Shown here one piece after another: positions 27,366 through 35,274 of a stretch of DNA of 48,675 nucleotides. Position 1 is the stretch's first letter. Each line of letters opens with the position of its first letter. The notes beneath the pieces are model-generated. The model worked only from the letters and a program-made list of their open reading frames with translations. It was not told where the DNA came from and made no database searches. The stretch is from Chlorobiota bacterium. GTDB lineage: Bacteria > Bacteroidota > Ignavibacteria > OLB7. A program made the translations under genes and the position numbers. Location of the stretch: assembly GCA_016788565.1 (NCBI GenBank), contig JAEUSP010000078.1, positions 1-48,675 of the forward strand, given 5' to 3'.

Positions 27366-28237
27366 TGATGCTGAAAATTTTAGCAACCCCCTCCAAAACA
27401 TCACCAGAAAAAATGGCATTGCTCAACAAAACTCTGCTGAAGCCGTTCGTGTGCCCGAATCTGGTTCGGGTTGGCGCGCCGAACGATGGTGGGTATGTGG
27501 TTCCGGGGGATCACCTTGCCCGTGGCGCGTATCTGGTTTCGTTGGGCCTGTTCGATAATTGGACGTTCGACGCAGCCTGCCTAGTGATGAACCCCTCCAT
27601 CCGAATTATTGCGGTGGATCACTCGGTGGGGCCGTGGTGGTTTGTTCGCAAAATTATCCGCTGCCTCTGGAAAATCCCCGCCTACCTGCTGCTTCTGGAT
27701 CGGGCCCGGCTTCGCAAATACACATCTAAGCTGCGCAACTACATCAACTATTTTTCCTTTTTTACCGCGCCACATCTTCATCTAAAAAAGCGTGTTTCCA
27801 ACAGCGGTGGCGCGTTGGATATTCGCCTTGCGGAAATTATCGAACGCCACTGCCCGCCAACCGGGGCGGCAACGCACGATGTTGTTCTGAAAATGGATAT
27901 TGAAGGGGGTGAGTACGACACCGTGGCCGATATTAACCGCTACCAAAGCCGCATCAGTTTCATCACGGGTGAGTTCCATGATCTGGATTCGCGGACGGCG
28001 GAGTTCAATCGGATGATGGAGGAATTATCGCGGTATTTTCGCGTGGTTCACATTCACGGGAATAATTGCGGCGCGTACGATCACGCCAATGATTTTCCAT
28101 CCATCGTTGAAATTACTTTCGTCAACGCCGCCCTGCTTGCCCGCGATGCTGGTTACTCCAATTTCCACTATCCCCGCGTCGGCCTGGACGCTCCGAACGA
28201 GCCAACAATTCCCGAGTATGAGATTCGGTTTGAGTGA
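27365..28237 (+). CDS. FkbM-type SAM-dependent methyltransferase
   Basis: The 290-residue protein shows the FkbM-family motif VLKMDIEGGEYD around 174-185 and an early VRVGAPNDGGYVV (35-47). It also has the SAM-site acidic residue context IIAVDHS (81-87) and a C-terminal FHDLDSR...VEITFVN. The family methylates hydroxyls on sugars and natural products, and members are common in surface-polysaccharide clusters, though none is seen here. The ATG shares its A with the helicase stop (TGATG), so translation is probably coupled and the two proteins may act together. A strong terminator follows. ATG at 27368 is an alternative start. Confidence 0.85.
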   Translation: MMLKILATPSKTSPEKMALLNKTLLKPFVCPNLVRVGAPNDGGYVVPGDHLARGAYLVSLGLFDNWTFDAACLVMNPSIRIIAVDHSVGPWWFVRKIIRCLWKIPAYLLLLDRARLRKYTSKLRNYINYFSFFTAPHLHLKKRVSNSGGALDIRLAEIIERHCPPTGAATHDVVLKMDIEGGEYDTVADINRYQSRISFITGEFHDLDSRTAEFNRMMEELSRYFRVVHIHGNNCGAYDHANDFPSIVEITFVNAALLARDAGYSNFHYPRVGLDAPNEPTIPEYEIRFE

Positions 28238-28267
28238 GTGAGTTGTGTTGCTGCTGCTTTCGCACCA

Positions 28268-28317
28268 AACAAAACAGCCTCCCCACAAAAAAATGGGAAG
28301 GCTGTTTTGGTTTTTTT
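28268..28317 (+). terminator. Terminator after the FkbM methyltransferase gene
   Basis: The stem AAAACAGCCTcCCCA / TGGGaAGGCTGTTTT spans 28270-28308 around a CAAAAAAA loop, followed by GG and seven T residues. It ends the helicase-methyltransferase unit. Confidence 0.88.
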
Positions 28318-28324
28318 GGCATGG

Positions 28325-28440
28325 TATACTCGGATGAAATTGGTTTGCGAAACTCTACTCAGCTAGGTGTGGTATGGATTCCCGCTTTCGCGGGAATGAC
28401 AACGACTAGATTTTTCGCAAACCATTTTGTTCGGAGTATA
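28325..28440 (+). mobile_element. Miniature inverted-repeat element, copy C (116 bp with TA flanks)
   Basis: It has the same length and orientation type as copy B, but reversed (and thus parallel to copy A). The left end is TATACTCGGATGAAATTGG and the right end is the complement of TATACTCCGAACAAAATGG, both leading to TTTGCGAAA. The centre is TTCCCGCTTTCGCGGGAATG. It lies between the terminator at 28317 and the end of ubiD. Confidence 0.78.
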
Positions 28441-28448
28441 TTTTTCCC

Positions 28449-30020
28449 TCACCCTCCCATCTGCGCGCCGCCGCTTTCAATCGTTCCGATTTTTCCGCCG
28501 CCACTGTTGGCTTGTGATTCTAACAGAACGCCGCGCCGTGCCATGCTGGGTTCCCCTTTTAATGCCATCGGCAGCCCATATTCTTTCCACCGTGCGGAAA
28601 CTTTATCAATGGTTTCGGGGGTCATTTCCAACTCCTTTGGCCATTCGCGTGGGAATCCTTCGCTTTTCCATTTTCGGGTTGCGTCAATTCCCATTTTTCC
28701 GCCCCAGCCGCTCATGTCGCTTGCGTGATCCAGCACATCAATGGGGCCGCGCACAATTTGGATGTCCCGCTGCGGATCAACGTTTGCGCCAACATGGAAC
28801 ATCACCGTGTCGGTGTTCTGCACGTCAATGTCGGAATCCACCACCACAATGTATTTGCTTAACGACATCTGCCCCAACCCCCACAACGCATACATCACCT
28901 TCCGCGCGTGGTGCGGATATTCCTTGCGGATGGAGACGAAACAGAAATTATGGAACACTCCAAAAATTGGCAGATTCATATCCACAATTTCCGGGACGGT
29001 TTTTTTCAGGATGCTCAGGAAAATTCGCTCGGTGGCTTTTCCCAAAAAATAATCTTCCTTTGGTGGTTGGCCAACAATGGTGGTCCAATACACCGGATTT
29101 TTTCGCGTGGTAATTGTGGTGATGTGGAATGTTGGGTACTCATCCTTCAGCGTGTAAAAACCGGTGTGGTCGCCAAACGGCCCCTCGGTGCGGAAATCCT
29201 CAAGATCAATGTAGCCCTCCAACACAATGTCCGATTCGGCAGGGACTTTCAGGTCGTGTTCCAGCGTCTTCACCATCTCCACCGGCTCATCGCGCAGAAA
29301 TCCGGCAAGCAACCACTCGTCAAGCTCGGGAGGCATTGGGGCGGTGGCGGCGTAGGTGGCAACCGATGGCCCGCCAATCGCCACAGCGCACGGCACTTTG
29401 GTGATTCCGCGCTCGCGGTACATCCGCAAATGCCCCGCCGTTCCGTGGTGCGTTTGTGCGTGCAGGAAGGTGGTGTTCCGGTCAATTACCTGCAACCGGT
29501 ACATCCCAACATTTGGCGCGCCGGTTTCCGGGTTGCGGGTGATCACCTGCGGAAGTGTGATAAATTTCCCACCATCTTCGGGCCAACATTTAATAATCGG
29601 GAACATCCCCAAATCAACCTGATCGCCACGGTAGATAATTTCCTGGCAATCAGCTTTTTTTACTGTGCGTGGCGGGAAATTCCGTACCTGCGCAACGTGT
29701 GGCAGCATCTTCAGCGATTCTTTGAACGATGTTGGCGGCTTGATTTCAATCAGCGACGTAATCCGCTCGGCAATGTCATCCAACGAATCCACCCCCAACG
29801 CCATGCACATCCGGCGATTGCTGCCGTAGGCGTTAATCAGCAGCGGAATTTTTGACCCGCGAACATTCTCGAACAACAGCGCAGGGCCGTAGTGCCGCAT
29901 CACCCGGCAAGCGATTTCACTCACCTCCAACTCAGCATCTACTTCCGCTGTGATTCGGACAAGTTCGCCAGCTTTTTCCAGCGCTTGAATAAACTGGGCA
30001 GTAGTGTTGTAGCCACGCAT
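28449..30020 (-). CDS. ubiD: UbiD family decarboxylase
   Basis: The 523-residue protein matches prenylated-FMN-dependent UbiD decarboxylases, which remove the carboxylate from 4-hydroxybenzoate-type quinone precursors or other aromatic acids. The FMN and substrate motif EGPFGDHTGFY is present, preceded by VPAESDIVLEG and followed by NPVYWTTIVGQPPKED. The family's C-terminal trimerisation helix region follows. The quinone context cannot be proved, because no UbiX (prenyl-FMN synthase) or other ubi/mqn gene is in view. The start MRGYNTT at 30020 has AAGGAA about 10 nt upstream. The frame is open 68 codons further up, but that part includes a Cys run and lacks similarity. The gene is divergent from pfkA. 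Confidence 0.93.
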   Translation of the reverse strand: MRGYNTTAQFIQALEKAGELVRITAEVDAELEVSEIACRVMRHYGPALLFENVRGSKIPLLINAYGSNRRMCMALGVDSLDDIAERITSLIEIKPPTSFKESLKMLPHVAQVRNFPPRTVKKADCQEIIYRGDQVDLGMFPIIKCWPEDGGKFITLPQVITRNPETGAPNVGMYRLQVIDRNTTFLHAQTHHGTAGHLRMYRERGITKVPCAVAIGGPSVATYAATAPMPPELDEWLLAGFLRDEPVEMVKTLEHDLKVPAESDIVLEGYIDLEDFRTEGPFGDHTGFYTLKDEYPTFHITTITTRKNPVYWTTIVGQPPKEDYFLGKATERIFLSILKKTVPEIVDMNLPIFGVFHNFCFVSIRKEYPHHARKVMYALWGLGQMSLSKYIVVVDSDIDVQNTDTVMFHVGANVDPQRDIQIVRGPIDVLDHASDMSGWGGKMGIDATRKWKSEGFPREWPKELEMTPETIDKVSARWKEYGLPMALKGEPSMARRGVLLESQANSGGGKIGTIESGGAQMGG

Positions 30021-30226
30021 GGTTCTGTTTCCTTGATAATGGAGTTCGCCAAATAGTTTGGTTGCGGCAAAGATAATCGGGGAAGCGAACTCACGGCTGC
30101 AATCGGCTGCATCCCGAACATTTCGCAACTTGCGGAAAGGGGGAGCAGAGTAAAATTTTTCGGCATCTTCCTGCCGCAGAGAGTAGAATCCGGCACAGCA
30201 ACAACAACTCAGCAGTATCAACATCC

Positions 30227-31186
30227 ATGAAACGTATTGGCATTTTTACCAGCGGAGGCGATGCCCCGGGAATGAACGCTTGCATCCGCGCCGCCACCCG
30301 CTACGGGATAGCGAAAGGGGTGGAAATGTTTGGAATAAAGCATGGCTACAAAGGGATGATTGATGATGCCATTATCCCGATGGATCGCTACAGCGTTAGC
30401 GGAATTATCGGGCGTGGCGGAACGATTCTGGGGACCGACCGCTGCCCAGAGTTCACAACCGCAGAAGGGCGGAAACAGGCGCTGGCAAACCTGCAAAAAC
30501 ATGGAATTGAAGGTTTGGTGGCGTGTGGCGGGAATGGAACATTCTGCGGGGCAACCATTTTTTTCGAGGAGCATGGATTGCCGGTAATTGGAACCCCGGG
30601 AACGATTGACAACGACCTGTACGGAACCGATTTCACCATCGGCTACGACACCGCCGTGAACATTGCCATGGAGGCCGTGGATCGCCTTCGTGACACCGCC
30701 GAAAGCCACGGTCGCACATTTTTTGTGGAGGTGATGGGCCGCCATGCTGGATTTATTGCGTTGGACGTTGGCACAGCCGTTGGCGCGGAATATGTTGCCG
30801 TTCCCGAAGTCGTCACCAGTTTTGAAGATTTATGCCAGTATATCGAAAAAGTAGATCAAGATAGGCGGCACATTTTTATCATCAGTGAAGGTGACGATTA
30901 CGGCGGGGCGTTCAAATTTGCCGAGGATTTTAAGAAGCGATTTGATGTTGAGGCGCGGGTGGCAATTCTTGGGCACATCCAACGTGGCGGATCACCCACC
31001 GCACGCGACCGAATCCTTGCCACACGGCTTGGTGCGGCAGCAGTGCAAGCATTGTTGGATGGAAAAAATTGCATGATGGCCGGCGAAATTAACGGAGAAA
31101 TCAGCTTAACACCGATGCGGGAAACATGGGAGAAAAAATCGGAGATTGACCGGGGGTTGTTGGAGTTGGTGGAGGTGATTCGGTGA
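30227..31186 (+). CDS. pfkA: 6-phosphofructokinase
   Basis: The 319-residue enzyme phosphorylates fructose-6-phosphate to the 1,6-bisphosphate in glycolysis. Family landmarks: GGDAPGMNA (10-18), the catalytic GTPGTIDND (122-130), MGRHAGFIAL and LGHIQRGGSPTARDR. The phosphate-donor loop, normally GGDGS/T in ATP enzymes and GGDD in pyrophosphate enzymes, reads G101-G-N103-G-T105. Position 103 is the Mg-coordinating Asp in E. coli PfkA, so Asn here is unusual; Gly104 still points to ATP. The gene is alone, in divergent orientation to ubiD, with a miniature element inserted 7 bp after its stop. No Shine-Dalgarno sequence is visible. Confidence 0.95.
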   Translation: MKRIGIFTSGGDAPGMNACIRAATRYGIAKGVEMFGIKHGYKGMIDDAIIPMDRYSVSGIIGRGGTILGTDRCPEFTTAEGRKQALANLQKHGIEGLVACGGNGTFCGATIFFEEHGLPVIGTPGTIDNDLYGTDFTIGYDTAVNIAMEAVDRLRDTAESHGRTFFVEVMGRHAGFIALDVGTAVGAEYVAVPEVVTSFEDLCQYIEKVDQDRRHIFIISEGDDYGGAFKFAEDFKKRFDVEARVAILGHIQRGGSPTARDRILATRLGAAAVQALLDGKNCMMAGEINGEISLTPMRETWEKKSEIDRGLLELVEVIR

Positions 31187-31193
31187 GGTGGAT

Positions 31194-31445
31194 TATACTC
31201 CAATGAAAGCGGTTTGCGAACTTCAGAAGGGGATAGCTGAACATGTTATCCCTTCGTCATCGCCCCGACGGGTCGGGGTCTTCGACAAGGAGCGATAGCG
31301 ACGTGGCGACCTCGCGTCCAGTACGGTGTCCAATGCTCTCTCAGAAATCCGCGAGATCGCTTCGTCGAAGACTCCTCGCGATGACGGTGGGTGAGTTTGG
31401 GAAAACGATCTCTTGATTCTCGCAAACCACTTTGTTCCGATTATA
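31194..31445. mobile_element. Miniature inverted-repeat element, copy D (252 bp with TA flanks)
   Basis: The left end is TATACTCCAATGAAAGCGG and the right end the complement of TATAATCGGAACAAAGTGG, each continuing into TTTGCGA. The interior differs from copies A-C and includes CCCCGACGGGTCGGGG and CTTCGTCGAAGACTCCTCGC, shared with the remnant at 14561. Copy D abuts the end of pfkA on one side and the tail of hicB on the other. Confidence 0.7.
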
Positions 31446-31490
31446 ATTTTATGCAGCGATATCAACTTCGCGAATATATCCACCTTGAGC

Positions 31491-31652
31491 CTAGATCATC
31501 TCTTCAATTACCGCCAAATACTCCTGAATAGCCTCACGTATATTCTGCAAGGCTTCTTGGTCTGTCTCCCCTTGTGACCAGCACCCGGGTAATTCAGGAC
31601 ATGACACGCTGTAGCCTTCTTCGGTTTTTTGTAGTAGAACTTTGTACTTCAT
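31491..31652 (-). CDS. HicB-like antitoxin, apparently truncated by an in-frame TAG
   Basis: The 53-residue frame (MKYKVLLQKTEEGYSVSCPELPG...) is the HicB partial RNase-H fold: YSVSCPELPGCWSQGET is the family's hallmark, followed by a helix ALQNIREAIQEYLAVIEEMI. The normal family length is about 65-70 residues with a tail such as REVEVAV. Here a TAG follows EEMI, but the same frame continues AQGGYIREVDIAA to a TAA at 31449-31451. The stop thus seems to be a point mutation in a 67-residue gene (or it is read through). No HicA toxin gene is adjacent; solitary HicB proteins are common. HicB normally neutralises HicA, an mRNA interferase. Confidence 0.75.
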   Translation of the reverse strand: MKYKVLLQKTEEGYSVSCPELPGCWSQGETDQEALQNIREAIQEYLAVIEEMI

Positions 31653-31713
31653 TGGTGTTGGATTGGTTGTTGTTGTTCGTTTTTTAATATACCAATATCG
31701 CGCAATAGTATTC

Positions 31714-32226
31714 CTACAACGCAGCATCTAAAATTTTTGGAAATCGAAAACTGGCCACAACATCACGTATTCCAGAAAAGAAGACACCAACTGCAAACCC
31801 GCTTAATATCCACGACAACATCCCGTAGTCGGCTGGCACAACGGATGTTGGAAGCGATGACCAGCGAAAAATTTCTGGCAGAAGGTTCGCAAGGAAAGCT
31901 CCATACACGATTGCCATAATCGTGTGCATCACCCGCTCCCCTGCTGGCAATCGTCGGCTAAGGTCTTCTTCAATAAAATCCCACAACGTAATTCCGATTT
32001 CGAAGGATAATATCCCAAATAAAATCCAAGCCAGTCCCCCATGCCAGCTTCCCCACGCCAATGCGGCGAACACGATGGCATAAGCAAAATCGCGTGCTGC
32101 GTGCAGGCGTAGCTCCACTTTTGCTGTTGCGTTGCGCGGAAGCTGCTGTTTGTACTCGTGATACCAGAGCGTATCGAAAGCCCCTAATAGTCCAAGAAAT
32201 GTGAGAAGGTAGAGTGCCGTTAGCAT
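31714..32226 (-). CDS. Small integral membrane protein, unknown function
   Basis: The 170-residue protein has about five hydrophobic segments (roughly 2-18, 46-62, 65-83, 102-120, 134-154) and charged connecting loops such as WYHEYKQQLPRNATAKVELRLHAARD. I do not recognise a catalytic family. It begins 7 nt after the DUF4166 gene, so the two are probably one operon and may act together at the inner membrane. Confidence 0.8.
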   Translation of the reverse strand: MLTALYLLTFLGLLGAFDTLWYHEYKQQLPRNATAKVELRLHAARDFAYAIVFAALAWGSWHGGLAWILFGILSFEIGITLWDFIEEDLSRRLPAGERVMHTIMAIVYGAFLANLLPEIFRWSSLPTSVVPADYGMLSWILSGFAVGVFFSGIRDVVASFRFPKILDAAL

Positions 32227-32233
32227 GATTGTT

Positions 32234-32767
32234 TTATATCGGTGTGATTGTGCCAGAATATGCTGTGATTACTCCAAACAACGGAAGCGCTACCGCCACG
32301 CTCAATTTCCACCCACAATCCGTTGCGGTTGCCCTGGCGTGAACCCGCATCATCAGCCACGTTGGAACGGAAATTATTCCAACTCTATTTTTCTGGATAT
32401 TGAACGTCATCCCTGCGGGATCGGCTGTGAGTTGGAACAGCAGTTTCAGCGGCCCCCCTTTCTCAACCAGATAGCCTTGCTGATCCCATTGCAGCGTGGC
32501 CAATCGCTGCTCGCCAAAATAGCGAACCCACTCCTCCTGATTATCCCGAACAACCACCTGCAACCGGAGCGGAATATCTTTGCCTTCACTGGGCAGCCGT
32601 AGCAACCGTGCAAGCATTTTCCGCACAACGCCTTTACCATGCCGAACCTCAATCCTTCCAACAGCACTTCCCCCCTGGGGCCGTGCGTGAAATTCTTGAA
32701 GGATCTTCGGTAACTGTTGATACTCTTCCCCCAGGACTTTCTGGTAAAGTGTTTGTGAGCAATTCAT
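32234..32767 (-). CDS. DUF4166 domain protein
   Basis: The 177-residue protein matches DUF4166 by its layout: LYQKVLGEEYQQLP near the start, EFHA, a VGRIEVRHGKGVVRKMLARLLRLP stretch, a VRDNQEEWVRYFGEQRL core and the final VPTWLM...L. The function of this domain is not established; in other bacteria it occurs alone or fused to dehydrogenase-like domains. Here it is the first gene of a two-gene unit with a membrane protein. It is divergent from the crotonase gene. The start at 32767 is the only plausible one near the domain. Confidence 0.8.
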   Translation of the reverse strand: MNCSQTLYQKVLGEEYQQLPKILQEFHARPQGGSAVGRIEVRHGKGVVRKMLARLLRLPSEGKDIPLRLQVVVRDNQEEWVRYFGEQRLATLQWDQQGYLVEKGGPLKLLFQLTADPAGMTFNIQKNRVGIISVPTWLMMRVHARATATDCGWKLSVAVALPLFGVITAYSGTITPI

Positions 32768-32872
32768 CTTGAATCATCCGTTGCAGCAACCCTTGCTTTG
32801 CTATCTTGCAGCGCAATTTGCACGCAAAACATTCCACATTGAACCGAACGACCGACAATCATACATCATACC

Positions 32873-33661
32873 ATGCAGAACTACGAAACCTTGCTGATCG
32901 AGCGGAAGCATGAAGGCTATGCAGTCATCACGCTGAACCGCCCCGATAAGTTGAACGCCTTAAATATCAAATTGCTGGGGGAACTTCACAGCGCACTTGC
33001 CGAGCTTACCCGCGACGAACCGATGCGCGGCATCATCATCACCGGGTCCGGCGCGAAAGCCTTTGCTGCCGGGGCCGACATTGCTGAGTTGAACCAGTTG
33101 GACGGCTACACCGGGCAAGAATACAGCCAGCGCGGGCAGAAAGTCTTCAACATCATTGAGCGGATGGCCTGCCCGGTGATTGCTGCGGTGAACGGGTTTG
33201 CGCTGGGGGGCGGCTGCGAGCTGGCCATGGCCTGCCACATCCGGCTGGCAAGCGAAAAAGCAAAGTTTGGGCAACCAGAAGTGAACTTGGGAATCATCCC
33301 CGGCTTTGGCGGAACACAGCGGATGGCACGGCTGGTTGGCCCCGCGCGCGCAATCGAGTACAACCTAACCGGGGATATGATTGATGCCGTCACCGCCGAA
33401 AAAATTGGGTTGGTGAACCACATCTACCCTGCCGATGAATTGATGCCCAAAGCCGAAGAGATGATGCTGAAAATCCTCTCGAAAGGTCCGCAAGCCGTGC
33501 AATCCACCCTTGAAGCCACACGCCGCGCAACCGACCTTACGATTGACGAAGGCCTTGCACTGGAGGCCAAACTATTCGGCGAATGCTGCGACACTGGCGA
33601 CTTCAAAGAAGGAACCGGAGCGTTTCTGGAAAAACGGCCAGCGAAGTTTATGGGGCATTGA
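32873..33661 (+). CDS. Enoyl-CoA hydratase (crotonase) family protein
   Basis: The 262-residue protein has the crotonase fold. The oxyanion-hole segment AFAAGADIAEL (about 63-73) and the second one NGFALGGGCELAMACHI (around 105-121) are present. Both catalytic glutamates of 2-enoyl-CoA hydratase are there, one in GGGCELA and one in GQPEVNLGIIPGFGG. This supports hydration of trans-2-enoyl-CoA in beta-oxidation, probably of short chains; isomerase activity cannot be excluded. No other beta-oxidation gene is in view. Confidence 0.94.
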   Translation: MQNYETLLIERKHEGYAVITLNRPDKLNALNIKLLGELHSALAELTRDEPMRGIIITGSGAKAFAAGADIAELNQLDGYTGQEYSQRGQKVFNIIERMACPVIAAVNGFALGGGCELAMACHIRLASEKAKFGQPEVNLGIIPGFGGTQRMARLVGPARAIEYNLTGDMIDAVTAEKIGLVNHIYPADELMPKAEEMMLKILSKGPQAVQSTLEATRRATDLTIDEGLALEAKLFGECCDTGDFKEGTGAFLEKRPAKFMGH

Positions 33662-33765
33662 GCAGAAGCATCCAAGCGGCCCACTGCGCGGCAGCGTAAC
33701 TGCAACAACAAAGCGGCTTTCGGGTCAGGATAGTTCAACAACCAGCTACTACTAATTCAACAACT

Positions 33766-35196
33766 ATGCGCTACTCCATTCTTTCTACTCTTCTTGCTAT
33801 CCTCTGCACCGCCTGCGTCCAAGGGCAAAGCTACGAGGCAGTCAAAGCATTCCCAGCACTCTATTTCCAGAATCCTGTTGAAATTGTTCATGCTGGTGAT
33901 GGGTCAAATCGGTTGTTTGTCCTTGAGCAATCTGGAATTATTCGGGTGTTTCCGAACAACCCCAACGTGGCAAAAGCTGACACGTTTATGAATATCAAAA
34001 GCAAAGTTCTTTCCGGCGGTGAGCTGGGTTTGCTTGGCATTGCGTTTCATCCTGATTACAAAAACAACGGCTATTTCTACTTGGATTATACCGCCGACAA
34101 CCCACGCAGAACAATTATTGCCCGATACCAAGTTGACCCCAACAACCCGAATAAAGGGGATGCAGCCAGCGAGCAAGTATTGCTGGAAATAAACCAACCC
34201 TACACGAACCACAACGGTGGCAAAATTGCTTTTGGGCCTGATGGCTACCTTTACATTTCCATGGGGGATGGCGGAAGCGGTGGTGATCCAGAAAACCGAG
34301 CGCAAAACCGCAGCTCACTCCTTGGGAAAATGCTCCGTATTGATGTGAACAACACAGCCAACGGAAAAAATTACGCCCTCCCTGCCGATAACCCATTTGT
34401 TGGCAACCAAAACGGATATTCAGAAGAAATCTATGCGTGGGGTTTACGCAACGCCTGGAAATTTAGCTTCGACCCAGAAACAGGTTGGCTGTGGGCTGCG
34501 GATGTTGGACAAGGGAAGTGGGAAGAAATTAGCTTGATAGAAAAAGGGAGAAATTATGGCTGGAGAATTATGGAAGGAAAGCACTGCTACAACCCCTCAA
34601 CAAACTGCGATACCACCGGATTAGTGCAACCAATTTGGGAATACTCACATAGCTTGGGGGTATCCGTTACTGGAGGATATGTTTACCGTGGCACAGCGTT
34701 GCCGGGATTGAACGGGAAATATATTTACGGTGATTTTGGTAGCGGGCGAATATGGGCATTGGAATACGATGGCGAATCCTCCCCAATCAATACACAAATT
34801 TTGCAGGATCAGCCTTCCGTTGCCTCCTTTGGCGTTGATCAGAATAATGAGATCATGTTCAGCAGCTTCAATGGCAGCATCTACCGCATCCGTCAACTTG
34901 GCAGCAGCGTTGGTAGTTCTTCCGATAATGATGCCTTCTTGCTTGGTGCGCCCAAGCCCAACCCTGCAAGCGGGCGGGTTGTGATTCCCTTCACTTTGGG
35001 AAATACAACCTCCATTTCCATCGCGCTGTTCGATGCGGCCGGGCGCAAGGTGCAATCAATTTTTGACGGAACCCGCGAAGCTGGCCACCACGAAATTGCC
35101 TTCGAGGCCAACTCCCTTCCCGTCGGAACGTATTTCTGCCGCATGAGCAGCGGGGCAATGTCGGCAACACAAGATTTGATACTGTTCCATCGGTAA
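33766..35196 (+). CDS. Secreted PQQ-dependent sugar dehydrogenase-like beta-propeller with T9SS sorting domain
   Basis: The 476-residue protein has a signal peptide (about 1-21) and a six-bladed propeller of the soluble glucose/sorbosone dehydrogenase type (about 25-380): GLLGIAFHPDY, GGKIAFGPDGYLYISMGDGG, RAQNRSSLLGKMLRID and AWGLRNAWKFSFDP. The catalytic-base histidine of soluble glucose dehydrogenase (His144 in Acinetobacter) aligns with H149 in TNHNGGK. Residues about 395-476 are a T9SS type A sorting domain (PKPNPASGRVVIPFTL...VGTYFCRM). It is therefore expected to be exported and released or anchored at the surface. A paralogue follows. Confidence 0.92.
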   Translation: MRYSILSTLLAILCTACVQGQSYEAVKAFPALYFQNPVEIVHAGDGSNRLFVLEQSGIIRVFPNNPNVAKADTFMNIKSKVLSGGELGLLGIAFHPDYKNNGYFYLDYTADNPRRTIIARYQVDPNNPNKGDAASEQVLLEINQPYTNHNGGKIAFGPDGYLYISMGDGGSGGDPENRAQNRSSLLGKMLRIDVNNTANGKNYALPADNPFVGNQNGYSEEIYAWGLRNAWKFSFDPETGWLWAADVGQGKWEEISLIEKGRNYGWRIMEGKHCYNPSTNCDTTGLVQPIWEYSHSLGVSVTGGYVYRGTALPGLNGKYIYGDFGSGRIWALEYDGESSPINTQILQDQPSVASFGVDQNNEIMFSSFNGSIYRIRQLGSSVGSSSDNDAFLLGAPKPNPASGRVVIPFTLGNTTSISIALFDAAGRKVQSIFDGTREAGHHEIAFEANSLPVGTYFCRMSSGAMSATQDLILFHR

Positions 35197-35224
35197 CATT
35201 TTTCAGCGAATTATTCTCTTATTA

Positions 35225-35266
35225 TGGTGCGGTGTGGTGAGTTCCACACCGCACCACATTTTTTTT
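35225..35266 (+). terminator. Strong terminator immediately ahead of the second propeller gene
   Basis: A perfect 13-bp stem (TGGTGCGGTGTGG / CCACACCGCACCA) with a 6-nt loop is followed by eight T residues (35259-35266). The T-run ends 8 nt before the ATG of the next gene, leaving no room for a promoter between them. Confidence 0.9.
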
Positions 35267-35274
35267 GTTGCCGC

